From Suilimivivens sp964458255 (GTDB lineage: Bacteria; Bacillota; Clostridia; Lachnospirales; Lachnospiraceae), in assembly GCA_964458255.1 (NCBI GenBank), contig CAYWHY010000004.1, positions 1 to 56,397 of the forward strand: DNA of 56,397 bases. Direction: 5' to 3'. The position numbers and the translations under genes are program-made. The stretch's first letter is position 1. The number at the start of each line of letters is the position of its first letter. Below the pieces are notes generated by a model. The model saw nothing but the letters and a program-made list of their open reading frames with translations, was not told where the DNA came from and searched no databases. Positions 1-8,504 of this stretch are shown here, one piece after another.

Positions 1-161
1 ACTCCGTTATCTTATCACGCTGCTTTCTTACTGTCAAGACCTTTTTTTACTTTTTGCTGTGGTGTTATCCGCAACGAACTTAAATATACCATCCTTAGCA
101 GATGTTGTCAACGAATTTTTTAAAAATTTTGTAGAATTTTTTATACAATTTTATGACGTTC

Positions 162-187
162 AAAAAAGTCTCTTTATATAAGACTTT
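162..187 (-). terminator. Probable rho-independent terminator after the lipoprotein gene
   Basis: On the minus strand a 7-bp stem (AAAGTCT/AGACTTT, 9-nt loop) lies just past the stop codon at 193 and runs into six T residues. The stem is AT-rich, so it may be weak. It would close the DUF1846-kinase-membrane protein-lipoprotein operon. Positions 1-161 are AT-rich and hold nothing I recognise. Confidence 0.6.
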
Positions 188-192
188 CTCGG

Positions 193-927
193 TCATTCAT
201 GTTCCGACTCATCCAGTAAAACAGTAAATATCTGGTCTTCATTTATGACATTAACTGTTATCCGACCAAGCGTCTGTGCGTCTTCCTTTGGTATCTCACA
301 CACTAATACCATCTGTTCCTGTGCACCTGCGGCAATGGTTCCGTTAAAACCCGATAAATCATTTAACAGCATCGTCGTTAATGCATTTCTCTTTTTTCCA
401 TTCACCTCTATTTTATACCGAATACCGCTTTCCGACATATTTAATGTTCTATCTGCCTGCGACTGATTTATAACATCAAACTTCAAAACCAACAAACAGT
501 TATTTTCTGTTGCTCTTAATGAAAAATAAATATTTTCTGCATCCATCGGATATTCTGTAGTCACATCATAACCGTTATATGTAACTTCTATTTCTTCCAA
601 TGCAATAGCATCTTTAAGTGTTATCTGATTTGTATTATCAATAAATTCATTATTCTGTTCTGTTTTTTCTTGTGTCGATTCTGTCTCATCAGCGTCCCTA
701 TCAAAAGCAGCTGTAAGCTTCGCCTCTCTTCCCAAATTTTCCTGTAATATAGCTTGCTCCAGTAAATGAGAAGCATGATTCTTATTGTATTTTCTTACTG
801 TGGCCGCAGCATATTCTACCACCATTTTTTGCGTAGTTTCATCCATTTGGGGAATCCGATTACCACATCCTGACAGCATTATTAACATTACACACAATAC
901 TTCACAGCCAATAAACGATTTTCTCAT
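193..927 (-). CDS. Small secreted lipoprotein, function unknown
   Basis: The 244-residue protein has a short basic N-terminus, a hydrophobic segment and a lipobox ending LSGC at about residue 21, so it should be a lipid-anchored extracytoplasmic protein. Residues about 75-100 are acidic and low in complexity. The C-terminal part (about 105-244) has alternating polar/hydrophobic beta-type sequence and resembles the Ig-like DUF4352/DUF5067 folds of Firmicutes lipoproteins; that resemblance is from memory, not a search. Its start overlaps the stop of the upstream membrane-protein gene by 4 bp (ATGA), so the two are probably translationally coupled. It is the last gene of the operon. I do not assign a function. 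Confidence 0.8.
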   Translation of the reverse strand: MRKSFIGCEVLCVMLIMLSGCGNRIPQMDETTQKMVVEYAAATVRKYNKNHASHLLEQAILQENLGREAKLTAAFDRDADETESTQEKTEQNNEFIDNTNQITLKDAIALEEIEVTYNGYDVTTEYPMDAENIYFSLRATENNCLLVLKFDVINQSQADRTLNMSESGIRYKIEVNGKKRNALTTMLLNDLSGFNGTIAAGAQEQMVLVCEIPKEDAQTLGRITVNVINEDQIFTVLLDESEHE

Positions 928-2966
928 TTTTTATCAATCCTTTCTTCTTCCTTTTCTTTCCTATATATAAATATAAAAGAAAAAATAAGTGTAATCATTC
1001 CAACTATCAGAAACAAAATTGCTTTAGCCCAACTATCCAAATCTGAAAAATCAAATATCATCATTTTGATACCGGCTATCACTGCAATAACCAGACCGCC
1101 TATTCTGCACGCTTTGTCCTTAAGTCTCAGCCCGGCTCCCACGCATGCCAGTGCAACAAGCATCAGAAAAGCACTTGTTACAACCGGCATTTCAAATCCC
1201 GCCACACAAATCATAACACATAAATATATCGCCATAAACAGCGGTTTCATTCTTACAGCCATACCGTATCTCTCCCTAAATGCCACCCAAAAAGCAACTG
1301 TTCCTACCAGCATTGATACAATATTTACCCGATAATCATCGCAAATCATTGCATGTAGCAACAATACTATGCTCATAAAAACAACATTCACTATATTATA
1401 AGGAAGTTGGTTTTTCAGTTTAAGAGTAGGCAAATGATTAAACACCATAAACATAACAAATAAAATACCAATACAGACTGTCACAATCCATTTAACGTCA
1501 AAACAAATAAGCGGAATCACAAAAAAGAAGAATGTAAGTATGATTTCGTGGAAAAGATACCATTTTTTAATTGTCCATATAGATAATGCCATTATGATTA
1601 CAAACAAAATCGCATATCCATATTGGGCAAACCATATTCCCTGAATCACTGCTATCCCTGTAATGATTGCATCAAGCGGCAACAATACCTCTTCCCGGCA
1701 CAACAATCTTGTTATCACAAAAGCAAGCAATATTGCTGCTATCTTTTCAGTCTCTAAACCCATAAGTCCGTTAAGAATCACTACAAAGGAAATCACAAAA
1801 TAATACTGTATCCATCTACATTTATCTTTCCCCCCGAGAATAAAAAAGATAAATGCAACCGCAATTGCCATCACTTCCGTCAAATACACATGAAGCATTT
1901 GCATCTTTGTCCCATATATCTCACAGCCATAATTTGACACATATATTAACATCACGGCAAAACAGCCAAGGAAAATGGCATATAAAACGGTATACCACTC
2001 TTTTAACCCGTTCCTTCTGCTATAATAAATCAAATTAAAAAGTGTCAGTTCCAAAATAAAAAAGCACGAAACAAACATGGGATTTATTCCGTCGGAAATA
2101 ATCATTGCCGTAACTGTCATTGTAAACCCGGTATGTGCAATCATATGTATACTGCCAATCAGCATTCTGTTTTTTTGATTTGGCCAAAAAACCAAGACAA
2201 GGTTTATGATAAAAGTAATACACATCATAACCCAAAAGCTGATTTCTGTTTCAAATCCCTCCATCGGCAGAAAGCACAAATAACATCCAAAAGCACTGAT
2301 TAATCTGATAATTTCAGTATTTTCCCTGTGGCTGTACAATATCACACATACAGCTATGACAATGGTAATTCCCGATGCCGTCAGTGCACTGATGTTCTTT
2401 AAAAACAAATAATTGATTATTGTTGCAATATACATGCCAGCAAACCCTATCGCTGCAATAACCATCGCAATTCTGTTATTTAATCTTTTTACCGTGAATT
2501 CAGCAATCAGAATCGTTGTAAGTGCCACTGCATACAGGGAAATTCCCTGCCATATTCCTTCCAAAAAGTTATATCCTAAAATGATCATGGCAGCCAAAAT
2601 AAATCCTGCACCCATTACGCTAAAAATACCGGCAGTAATGGTAAATTCCGTAGAATTATGATTTTTAGCTGATTTCTGCACTGTATTTGAAGCTTGCGAT
2701 ACTTGTCCCATTCTCTGCTGATAGAGGCAATATGTCCTGTCAGCTTCTTTTGAAACTTGCCAGGGAGTCGCTTTACCAGACTCTAAATCTTTCATCATTT
2801 GTGCCAAATACTGATTATAATAGGGATCCTGTGAAATTTCCGTTAACCTAAGAAGTCTTCTTCTTACTCGTTCTTTCTCTTCTTTTGCCTCTGCTTCCCG
2901 GCGAAGATTAGCTTCCTGTTCATAAGCATCTGACTTTGAATTATCCTTTTCATTATATTGAATCAT
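924..2966 (-). CDS. Polytopic membrane protein, DUF2339-like
   Basis: The 680-residue protein starts with about 100 charged, helical residues rich in Glu, Arg and Lys. From about residue 108 to 670 it has roughly 18-20 consecutive hydrophobic segments, and it ends in a charged tail (RKEKEEERIDKK). A cytoplasmic coiled N-terminus followed by a long run of membrane helices is the layout of the DUF2339 family of uncharacterised membrane proteins; I assign that by layout only. It overlaps the upstream sensor kinase by 14 bp and the downstream lipoprotein by 4 bp. The three therefore look like one translational unit and may form one envelope complex. No catalytic motif is visible. Confidence 0.75.
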   Translation of the reverse strand: MIQYNEKDNSKSDAYEQEANLRREAEAKEEKERVRRRLLRLTEISQDPYYNQYLAQMMKDLESGKATPWQVSKEADRTYCLYQQRMGQVSQASNTVQKSAKNHNSTEFTITAGIFSVMGAGFILAAMIILGYNFLEGIWQGISLYAVALTTILIAEFTVKRLNNRIAMVIAAIGFAGMYIATIINYLFLKNISALTASGITIVIAVCVILYSHRENTEIIRLISAFGCYLCFLPMEGFETEISFWVMMCITFIINLVLVFWPNQKNRMLIGSIHMIAHTGFTMTVTAMIISDGINPMFVSCFFILELTLFNLIYYSRRNGLKEWYTVLYAIFLGCFAVMLIYVSNYGCEIYGTKMQMLHVYLTEVMAIAVAFIFFILGGKDKCRWIQYYFVISFVVILNGLMGLETEKIAAILLAFVITRLLCREEVLLPLDAIITGIAVIQGIWFAQYGYAILFVIIMALSIWTIKKWYLFHEIILTFFFFVIPLICFDVKWIVTVCIGILFVMFMVFNHLPTLKLKNQLPYNIVNVVFMSIVLLLHAMICDDYRVNIVSMLVGTVAFWVAFRERYGMAVRMKPLFMAIYLCVMICVAGFEMPVVTSAFLMLVALACVGAGLRLKDKACRIGGLVIAVIAGIKMMIFDFSDLDSWAKAILFLIVGMITLIFSFIFIYRKEKEEERIDKK

Positions 2967-4440
2967 TATACTCTCCTGCTTTTTCTAACTCAAACCAGAA
3001 TTCCACACCATTGTCATAGTTATTAACTCCATAATTTCTGTTTAAGGCTTCCATCATTGCCTTCACAATGGACAATCCCATCCCACTGCCTCCATAGGCT
3101 CTGGTTCTGGCCTTATCTACTTTATAGAATTTTTCCCATATATGCGGAACACACTCTTTGGGTATGGACTCTCCTGTATTAAACACAGAAACTCTGACCA
3201 GTTTTTCTTTCAATTCTAATTTTACATGAATGACCTTCTCTCCCGCAACATGATTCATGGCATTACTGAAATAATTTTCAAAAACCTCTTCCACCATAAA
3301 CTGATCTGCCCAAACATCAATCACAGGATACTCGTTAACTATAAGCTTAACATCTTTTTGTTTGCACAAAATTTCTACTGATTGCAAATATTTTTTTATA
3401 AGTGCAGCAATGTCAAAACGTTTGAATGTAACAGTATCATTTCCGCACTCCAACTGATTTAATGTCAAGAGTTTTTTTACAATATTATTCATTTTGGCAG
3501 CTTCGTCCATAATGACTTCACAGTAAAATTCCCTGCTCTGTGTATCAGAGGAAATTCCTTCTTTTAATCCTTCTGCATACCCTTGAATTAAGGCAATCGG
3601 AGTTTTTAATTCATGGGATACATTAGAAAGAAATTCCCTTCGCATTTCATCTGTCTTATTCTTTTTTTCAATATCGCGTAACAGCTCATTATTCGCACTT
3701 TTTAATTCCGAAATCGTCTTCTCAAGCGTATAGGACAGTTTATTGATATTATTTCCAAGCAGTGCAATTTCCGTTTTGCTTTTTCCGGTATACTTTGCAT
3801 TGAAATCCAGATGAATCATTTTTTCCGAAATCTGTGCAAGTTCCATAATAGGATTCGTGATTTTACCGGACACCCACAAAATAACAAGAGAACTAAAAAC
3901 AGCAGAGCCGATTCCGACATATGCCAAAAAACGATTTGCCAGCTTTACACTTTCCCTGATACTTTCAAACGGACTTGACAGCAAGAACAGATTTCCATTA
4001 TCAAGGATCCCCCACATTTCAACAACTTCTGTCTTAGTTCTTTCGTCAGTAGCAATTCTCACTTCATAGTTCGCGCATTTTTCAAGCAATTCATTATCCT
4101 GTGTTTCCTGTCCAAACAGATTATTTAAAAGCTGCCTGCCTAATAACTCATAATCATGTGTGGAAGTTTTTAACGTTCTTGAACCGGTATCCATTATTAT
4201 AAAACTAAGATTGTTTTTTTCACTGATTTTTTGCAGTTCAATATCAAAAATCTCCGAGTTAAACGTATTCTCATTAGAGGCTTTATTAATCACCTGATAA
4301 GCAGACATCAGTGCCTTTTGCTTATTCTCCAGATAATAATTTTCTAAAAATGTACTGTTAATGAACCAGCATAATAATATTGTCGCTGTCATTAAAAAAC
4401 AAAATATTGCAGCAAATTGTTTTCTCAATGAATACTTCAT
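2953..4440 (-). CDS. Sensor histidine kinase without an adjacent response regulator
   Basis: The 495-residue membrane kinase has TM1 at about 9-28, an extracytoplasmic sensor of about 135 residues, TM2 at about 168-192 and a HAMP region at about 193-245. A HisKA domain carries the phospho-acceptor motif SHELKTP with His276. The HATPase_c domain has an N-box (ENYFSNAMNH) and a G-box with GGSGMGLSI. All catalytic motifs look intact, so it should be active. No response regulator gene lies beside it: the upstream neighbour, 6 nt away, is the DUF1846 gene, and the downstream neighbours are a membrane protein and a lipoprotein. The partner must be encoded elsewhere, or this kinase senses through the membrane proteins of its own operon. 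Confidence 0.93.
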   Translation of the reverse strand: MKYSLRKQFAAIFCFLMTATILLCWFINSTFLENYYLENKQKALMSAYQVINKASNENTFNSEIFDIELQKISEKNNLSFIIMDTGSRTLKTSTHDYELLGRQLLNNLFGQETQDNELLEKCANYEVRIATDERTKTEVVEMWGILDNGNLFLLSSPFESIRESVKLANRFLAYVGIGSAVFSSLVILWVSGKITNPIMELAQISEKMIHLDFNAKYTGKSKTEIALLGNNINKLSYTLEKTISELKSANNELLRDIEKKNKTDEMRREFLSNVSHELKTPIALIQGYAEGLKEGISSDTQSREFYCEVIMDEAAKMNNIVKKLLTLNQLECGNDTVTFKRFDIAALIKKYLQSVEILCKQKDVKLIVNEYPVIDVWADQFMVEEVFENYFSNAMNHVAGEKVIHVKLELKEKLVRVSVFNTGESIPKECVPHIWEKFYKVDKARTRAYGGSGMGLSIVKAMMEALNRNYGVNNYDNGVEFWFELEKAGEYNDSI

Positions 4441-4446
4441 TTTGAT

Positions 4447-5934
4447 TTACCTTTTATGATAAACATGATTTTCCGATTCATATTTTGCTTCACTGGTCAG
4501 ATGAATGCCAAGACGTTTAAAAATCTTTTCATCCACGGAAGACAACAATACAGACGAATGTGCTTCCAACCCTTGCAGTTTTTTAATTTGTGCCATGGCA
4601 AGCTCTGCATTTTTGTCAGAAGCTGCCGAAGTAGACAATGCAATCAGTATTTCATCTGTATGCAGTCTGGGATTTTTGCTTCCTAAATAATTTGTTTTTA
4701 ATCTCTGTATCGGTTCAATTGCTTTAGGAGAAACCAAATGAATTTCATGGTCAATCCCTCCCAAAACCTTAAGTGCATTTAATAAGACTGCCGCAGAGGC
4801 CCCCAGCAAATCCGTTGTCTTACCCGTAACTACCGTTCCATCCTCTAGCTCTATTGCTGCCGCAGGATGTCCCGTCTCTTCTTCTCTCTTTAAAGCAGCA
4901 TTAACCACGGCGCGATTATCTACAGAAAGACCTGCCTGCTTCATAAGCAGTTCTAATTTATACAAAGTTTCTTTGTTACCTGTTCCACGTTTACATTCGC
5001 ATAAGCACTGATAATAACGACGAATAATCTCCTGATGGGAAGCCGCCTTACAAACCTCATCATCTACAATACAGTTCCCCACCATATTTACCCCCATATC
5101 AGTAGGCGACTTATATGGACTCTCTCCTAATATTTCCTCAAATATAGCATTTAACACAGGGAAAATCTCCACATCACGGTTATAGTTGACTGTAGTTTCT
5201 CCATATGCATCCAAATGGAAAGGGTCTATCATATTTACATCATTCAAATCAGCCGTTGCCGCTTCGTACGCAATATTAACAGGATGTCTAAGCGGAAGAT
5301 TCCATATCGGAAAAGTCTCAAATTTTGCATATCCTGCTTTAATGCCACACTTATGTTCATGATACAGTTGCGAAAGACAGGTAGCCATCTTTCCGCTTCC
5401 CGGCCCCGGTGCCGTAATAACTACAAGAGGTCTTGTTGTTTCAATATATTCATTCTTTCCATAACCTTCATCACTGACGATAGTCCCAATATCACCGGGA
5501 TAACCGGGAATTGGATAATGATGATAGGTTTTAATTCCCAGCTCTGTCAAACGTTTCTGAAACTGGTGAGCAGAAGTCTGCCCTGCATATCTTGTAATAC
5601 ACACGCTCCCCACAAACAAACCTATTCCACGAAATGCATCAATTAATCTAAGTACATCCAAATCATACGTAATACCTAAATCACCACGAATTTTACTTCC
5701 TTCAATATCTTCTGCACTGATAACAATTACAATTTCAGCCTGTTCCTTTAACTGTAACAACATTTTTAATTTGGAATCAGGCTCAAAGCCGGGCAGAACT
5801 CTGGATGCATGAAAATCATCAAAAAGCTTGCCCCCAAATTCCAAATACAGCTTGTTATCAAACTTTGCAATTCTTTCACGAATATGTTCTGACTGCATCT
5901 TAAGATATTTGTCATTGTCAAATCCAATTTTCAT
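4447..5934 (-). CDS. DUF1846 family protein
   Basis: The 495-residue soluble protein matches the conserved Firmicutes DUF1846 family, recognised by its N-terminus MKIGFDNDKYLKMQSEHIRE and overall length. The biochemical role is not known to me. A glycine-rich segment at about residues 175-183 (APGPGSGKM) resembles a Walker A loop and suggests nucleotide or phosphate binding. I chose the ATG at 5934 over an in-frame start at 5988: the family begins at this Met, and a GAGAGGT ribosome site sits 9 nt upstream. It is the first gene after the promoter at 6067-6094 and a structured leader, and it is followed within 6 nt by the sensor kinase. Confidence 0.9.
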   Translation of the reverse strand: MKIGFDNDKYLKMQSEHIRERIAKFDNKLYLEFGGKLFDDFHASRVLPGFEPDSKLKMLLQLKEQAEIVIVISAEDIEGSKIRGDLGITYDLDVLRLIDAFRGIGLFVGSVCITRYAGQTSAHQFQKRLTELGIKTYHHYPIPGYPGDIGTIVSDEGYGKNEYIETTRPLVVITAPGPGSGKMATCLSQLYHEHKCGIKAGYAKFETFPIWNLPLRHPVNIAYEAATADLNDVNMIDPFHLDAYGETTVNYNRDVEIFPVLNAIFEEILGESPYKSPTDMGVNMVGNCIVDDEVCKAASHQEIIRRYYQCLCECKRGTGNKETLYKLELLMKQAGLSVDNRAVVNAALKREEETGHPAAAIELEDGTVVTGKTTDLLGASAAVLLNALKVLGGIDHEIHLVSPKAIEPIQRLKTNYLGSKNPRLHTDEILIALSTSAASDKNAELAMAQIKKLQGLEAHSSVLLSSVDEKIFKRLGIHLTSEAKYESENHVYHKR

Positions 5935-5969
5935 GTGTATTCTACCTCTCAGCTTATTTATCAATGAAA

Positions 5970-6060
5970 GGGCTTCACTTTTAATCAAGTAAAGGCACCC
6001 ACTATGTGGATGCCTTCATGTCAATCACATGAACACCTGCTTTGCTTTAGGTGTTGCCCA
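5970..6060 (-). promoter_or_regulatory. Structured leader RNA of the DUF1846 operon (candidate cis-regulatory element)
   Basis: The leader transcribed from the promoter at 6067-6094 contains three adjacent hairpins. The first is AACACCT/AGGTGTT (6032-6055). The second is TCATGT/ACATGA (6016-6032). The third is an 11-bp stem with one G-U pair and a 3-nt loop (5992-6016), followed by a broken T-run (TTTACTT). A GGGC at 6056-6059 could pair with GCCC at 5970-5973 and close the three into a junction. The third hairpin could instead be a weak terminator for ackA read-through or an attenuator. I cannot match the leader to a known riboswitch class. The pairings are seen in sequence; the regulatory role is inferred. 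Confidence 0.45.
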
Positions 6061-6066
6061 GTTATT

Positions 6067-6094
6067 ATTATACAATATCCACCAAAATATGCAA
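6067..6094 (-). promoter_or_regulatory. Sigma-A-type promoter for the DUF1846-kinase operon
   Basis: The minus strand reads TTGCAT, a 16-bp spacer, then TATAAT. The predicted start is near 6060, just upstream of the three-hairpin leader. The -10 matches consensus fully and the -35 matches in four of six positions. It lies between the ackA stop at 6119 and the DUF1846 start. Confidence 0.65.
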
Positions 6095-6118
6095 CTGTTA
6101 TTTTGATTTAGATATCAT

Positions 6119-7315
6119 CTATTTTACCAAAGCATATGTTTCTCTTGCAATGGTAAGTTCTTCATTTGTGGGTATGACAAGTACACGTGTCCTACTGTCT
6201 GACGTTGCAATATCTATGTCTTCACCACGCTTTCCATTATTGTCTGCATCAAGCCTGATTCCCAGATATCCTAAGTACTCGCATACTTTTTCACGCACAA
6301 AAGGACTGTTTTCTCCAATGCCGGCCGTAAAGCAAATTGCATCCACACCGTTCATAGCTGCCACATATGCTCCAATATACTTAGCAACTCTGTAAATATA
6401 TGCCTTCATGGCTCGGATTGCAAATGCTTCTCCCTTTTCATACGCATCCTCTAAATCCCTAAAATCAGAAGAAAAGCCTCCTGAAAGTCCTAAAACACCC
6501 GATTTTTTATTAAGCTCACCGAGCATTTCCTCTACCGATTTATTTTCTTTATTACATAAGAACTCAATAATAGCAGGATCCATATCACCGGAACGCGTTC
6601 CCATGATAAGTCCTTCTAAGGGTGTAAGTCCCATAGAAGTATCTACACACTTCCCGTTCTTTACAGCCGATACACTGGCACCGTTTCCCAAATGGCAGAC
6701 AATCAGCTTTAGATCTTCATATTTTTTACCAAGCAATTTTGCCGCCTGATGTGATACATAAGAATGACTGGTTCCATGGAAGCCGTATCTTCTTATTTTA
6801 TATTTTTCATAGTAATCGTAAGGAAGTCCGTAAAGATAAGCCTCTTCCGGCATAGTCTGATGAAATGCCGTATCAAATACCGCTACCATAGGTGTATCCG
6901 GCATCAGTTCCTTACACGCATCAATACCGATTAAATTGGCAGGATTATGTAACGGAGCTAATTCATTACATTCTTTTATTGCATTTATTACTTCATCAGT
7001 AATAATTGTTGAAGCAGCAAAATTTTCACCACCGTGTACAATACGGTGTCCTACGGCACCGATTTCGTCAAGGCTCTTAACTACACCCGTATTTACATCT
7101 GTTAACGCATCCAGTACAAGACGGATTGCCTGTGTGTGGTCATTCATGGGGGCCACTGTTTTTATTTTTTCGCCGCCATCAGGCGTGTAAGTCATCTGAC
7201 TCCCATCAATACCAATCCTTTCGCAAAGACCTTTTGCAATTAATTTTTCAGTCTGCGCATCAATCAACTGAAATTTCAGTGATGAGCTTCCACAGTTAAT
7301 AACCAAAATATTCAT
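6119..7315 (-). CDS. ackA: Acetate kinase
   Basis: The 398-residue cytoplasmic enzyme makes acetate and ATP from acetyl phosphate and ADP. It opens with the family signature (MNILVINCGSSSLKFQL) and carries VGHRIVHGG, FDTAFH, the RRYGFHGTSH block and CHLGNGAS typical of the ASKHA-fold acetokinases. Length is normal and no key residue appears missing. It follows pta by 24 nt and shares the pta promoter. It provides the substrate-level phosphorylation step of acetogenic fermentation. In this window it also sits beside tmcAL, whose product consumes acetate. Confidence 0.98.
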   Translation of the reverse strand: MNILVINCGSSSLKFQLIDAQTEKLIAKGLCERIGIDGSQMTYTPDGGEKIKTVAPMNDHTQAIRLVLDALTDVNTGVVKSLDEIGAVGHRIVHGGENFAASTIITDEVINAIKECNELAPLHNPANLIGIDACKELMPDTPMVAVFDTAFHQTMPEEAYLYGLPYDYYEKYKIRRYGFHGTSHSYVSHQAAKLLGKKYEDLKLIVCHLGNGASVSAVKNGKCVDTSMGLTPLEGLIMGTRSGDMDPAIIEFLCNKENKSVEEMLGELNKKSGVLGLSGGFSSDFRDLEDAYEKGEAFAIRAMKAYIYRVAKYIGAYVAAMNGVDAICFTAGIGENSPFVREKVCEYLGYLGIRLDADNNGKRGEDIDIATSDSRTRVLVIPTNEELTIARETYALVK

Positions 7316-7339
7316 GTCACATATCTCCGTTTCTTATAA

Positions 7340-8341
7340 TTAAACAAGCTGTGCCTGCACAGCTGTTAATGCAACTACACCTACGATATCTTCCCAGGAA
7401 CATCCTCTTGACAAATCATTAACAGGTTTTGCAATTCCCTGAAGCATAGGCCCGTAAGCTTCTGCTTTTGCAAGCCTCTGCACCAGTTTATAACTGATAT
7501 TACCGCAGTCCAGATTAGGGAAAATAAGTACATTGGCTTTACCTGCCACTTCGCTTCCCGGTGCCTTTGCTTTAGCCACCTGTGGAACAATTGCTGCATC
7601 TGTCTGCAGTTCTCCGTCCAGGCAAAGATGCGGATATTCTTCATGTGCAATTCTGGTTGCCTCAACTACTTTATCAACCAGTGCATGTTTTGCACTTCCC
7701 ATGGTGGAATGAGAAAGCATGGCAATAATCGGTTTGCTCCCCACAAGGCTCTTAAAGCTCTTGGCAGAAGAATCTGCAATAGCTGCAAGCTCTTCTGCAG
7801 TAGGGTCCTGATTCAGACCGCAATCTGCAAAAAGGAAAGTGCCGTTATCGCCATATTCACAATCCGGCACACACATTAAAAAGAAACCGGATACCAGTTT
7901 CACACCGGGGGCTGTTTTCAAAATCTGCAAAGCAGGACGCAATGTATCTGCCGTAGCATGGCAGGCACCTGCCACCATTCCGTCTGCGTCATTGGCTTTT
8001 ACCATAACAACGCCAAACGTCAGGTAATCGGAAAGCAAAATCTCCCTCGCCTTTTCAGGTGTCATTCCTTTTGCTTTTCTTGTTTCATACAATAAATCCA
8101 CATATTCATCCAACTTATCACAATACTCCGGATTCACAATCGTAACCCCACTTAAATCAATTTCAAGCCAGGTAGCTCCGTCCATGATTTTTTCTTCATT
8201 TCCAATCATGATAATATTTGCAATACCCTCCTGCAGAATATGGGCTGCTGCAATCAATGTTCTCTTATCACTTGTTTCAGGCAAAACAATGGTTTTCTTG
8301 TCCATTCTCGCCTTATCCTTAATCACATCAATATACGACAT
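7340..8341 (-). CDS. pta: Phosphate acetyltransferase
   Basis: The 333-residue single-domain Pta converts acetyl-CoA and phosphate to acetyl phosphate and CoA, feeding ackA downstream. It has the family start (MSYIDVIKDKARMDKKTIVL), the SGFFLM and FADCG segments, and the C-terminal PNLDCGNISYKLVQRL block that lines the CoA site. I chose the ATG at 8341 because AAAGGAG stands 8 nt upstream; the in-frame Met at 8371 lies within the promoter -10 region and lacks a ribosome site. Length equals that of short clostridial Pta enzymes with no DRTGG extension. Confidence 0.97.
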   Translation of the reverse strand: MSYIDVIKDKARMDKKTIVLPETSDKRTLIAAAHILQEGIANIIMIGNEEKIMDGATWLEIDLSGVTIVNPEYCDKLDEYVDLLYETRKAKGMTPEKAREILLSDYLTFGVVMVKANDADGMVAGACHATADTLRPALQILKTAPGVKLVSGFFLMCVPDCEYGDNGTFLFADCGLNQDPTAEELAAIADSSAKSFKSLVGSKPIIAMLSHSTMGSAKHALVDKVVEATRIAHEEYPHLCLDGELQTDAAIVPQVAKAKAPGSEVAGKANVLIFPNLDCGNISYKLVQRLAKAEAYGPMLQGIAKPVNDLSRGCSWEDIVGVVALTAVQAQLV

Positions 8342-8372
8342 AGCCGTCTCTCCTTTCATCTTCTCATTCAAA

Positions 8373-8401
8373 AGTATATCGTATTCACGTCTTTCTCACA
8401 A
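8373..8401 (-). promoter_or_regulatory. pta-ackA promoter
   Basis: The minus strand reads TTGTGA, a 17-bp spacer, then TATACT. This predicts a start about 25 nt before the pta ATG. Both boxes match consensus in at least four of six positions and the spacing is ideal. Confidence 0.65.
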
Positions 8402-8423
8402 GTGCAAGAGCAAAAAAAATTGT

Positions 8424-8446
8424 GCAAATTTGAGTACAAAATTTGC
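8424..8446. promoter_or_regulatory. Inverted repeat between the divergent pta and tmcAL genes
   Basis: GCAAATTT and AAATTTGC form a perfect 8-bp inverted repeat around a 7-bp centre, lying 83 bp from the pta start and 59 bp from the tmcAL start. It sits upstream of the pta -35 box and close to where the tmcAL promoter should lie (weak candidate TTGCCT/TACATT with 17-bp spacing at 8443-8471). The layout fits a regulator site acting on both genes. No regulator gene is adjacent, so the assignment is inference. Confidence 0.4.
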
Positions 8447-8504
8447 CTGTTAAAATGATTTATGATACATTGTTACTATCATAGTTTTAAAGAGGAAAAG
8501 CATC

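Noticed and set aside
5215..5646. Plus-strand open frame of 143 codons
   Set aside because: It lies wholly opposite the DUF1846 gene and shows no family features.
5935..5988. Longer N-terminus for the DUF1846 protein
   Set aside because: DUF1846 proteins begin at the Met at 5934, which has a ribosome site; the upstream stretch overlaps the leader structure.
8424..8446. Inverted repeat as a terminator on the minus strand
   Set aside because: A T-run lies a few bases further on, but no minus-strand gene lies upstream to be terminated, since tmcAL is divergent.
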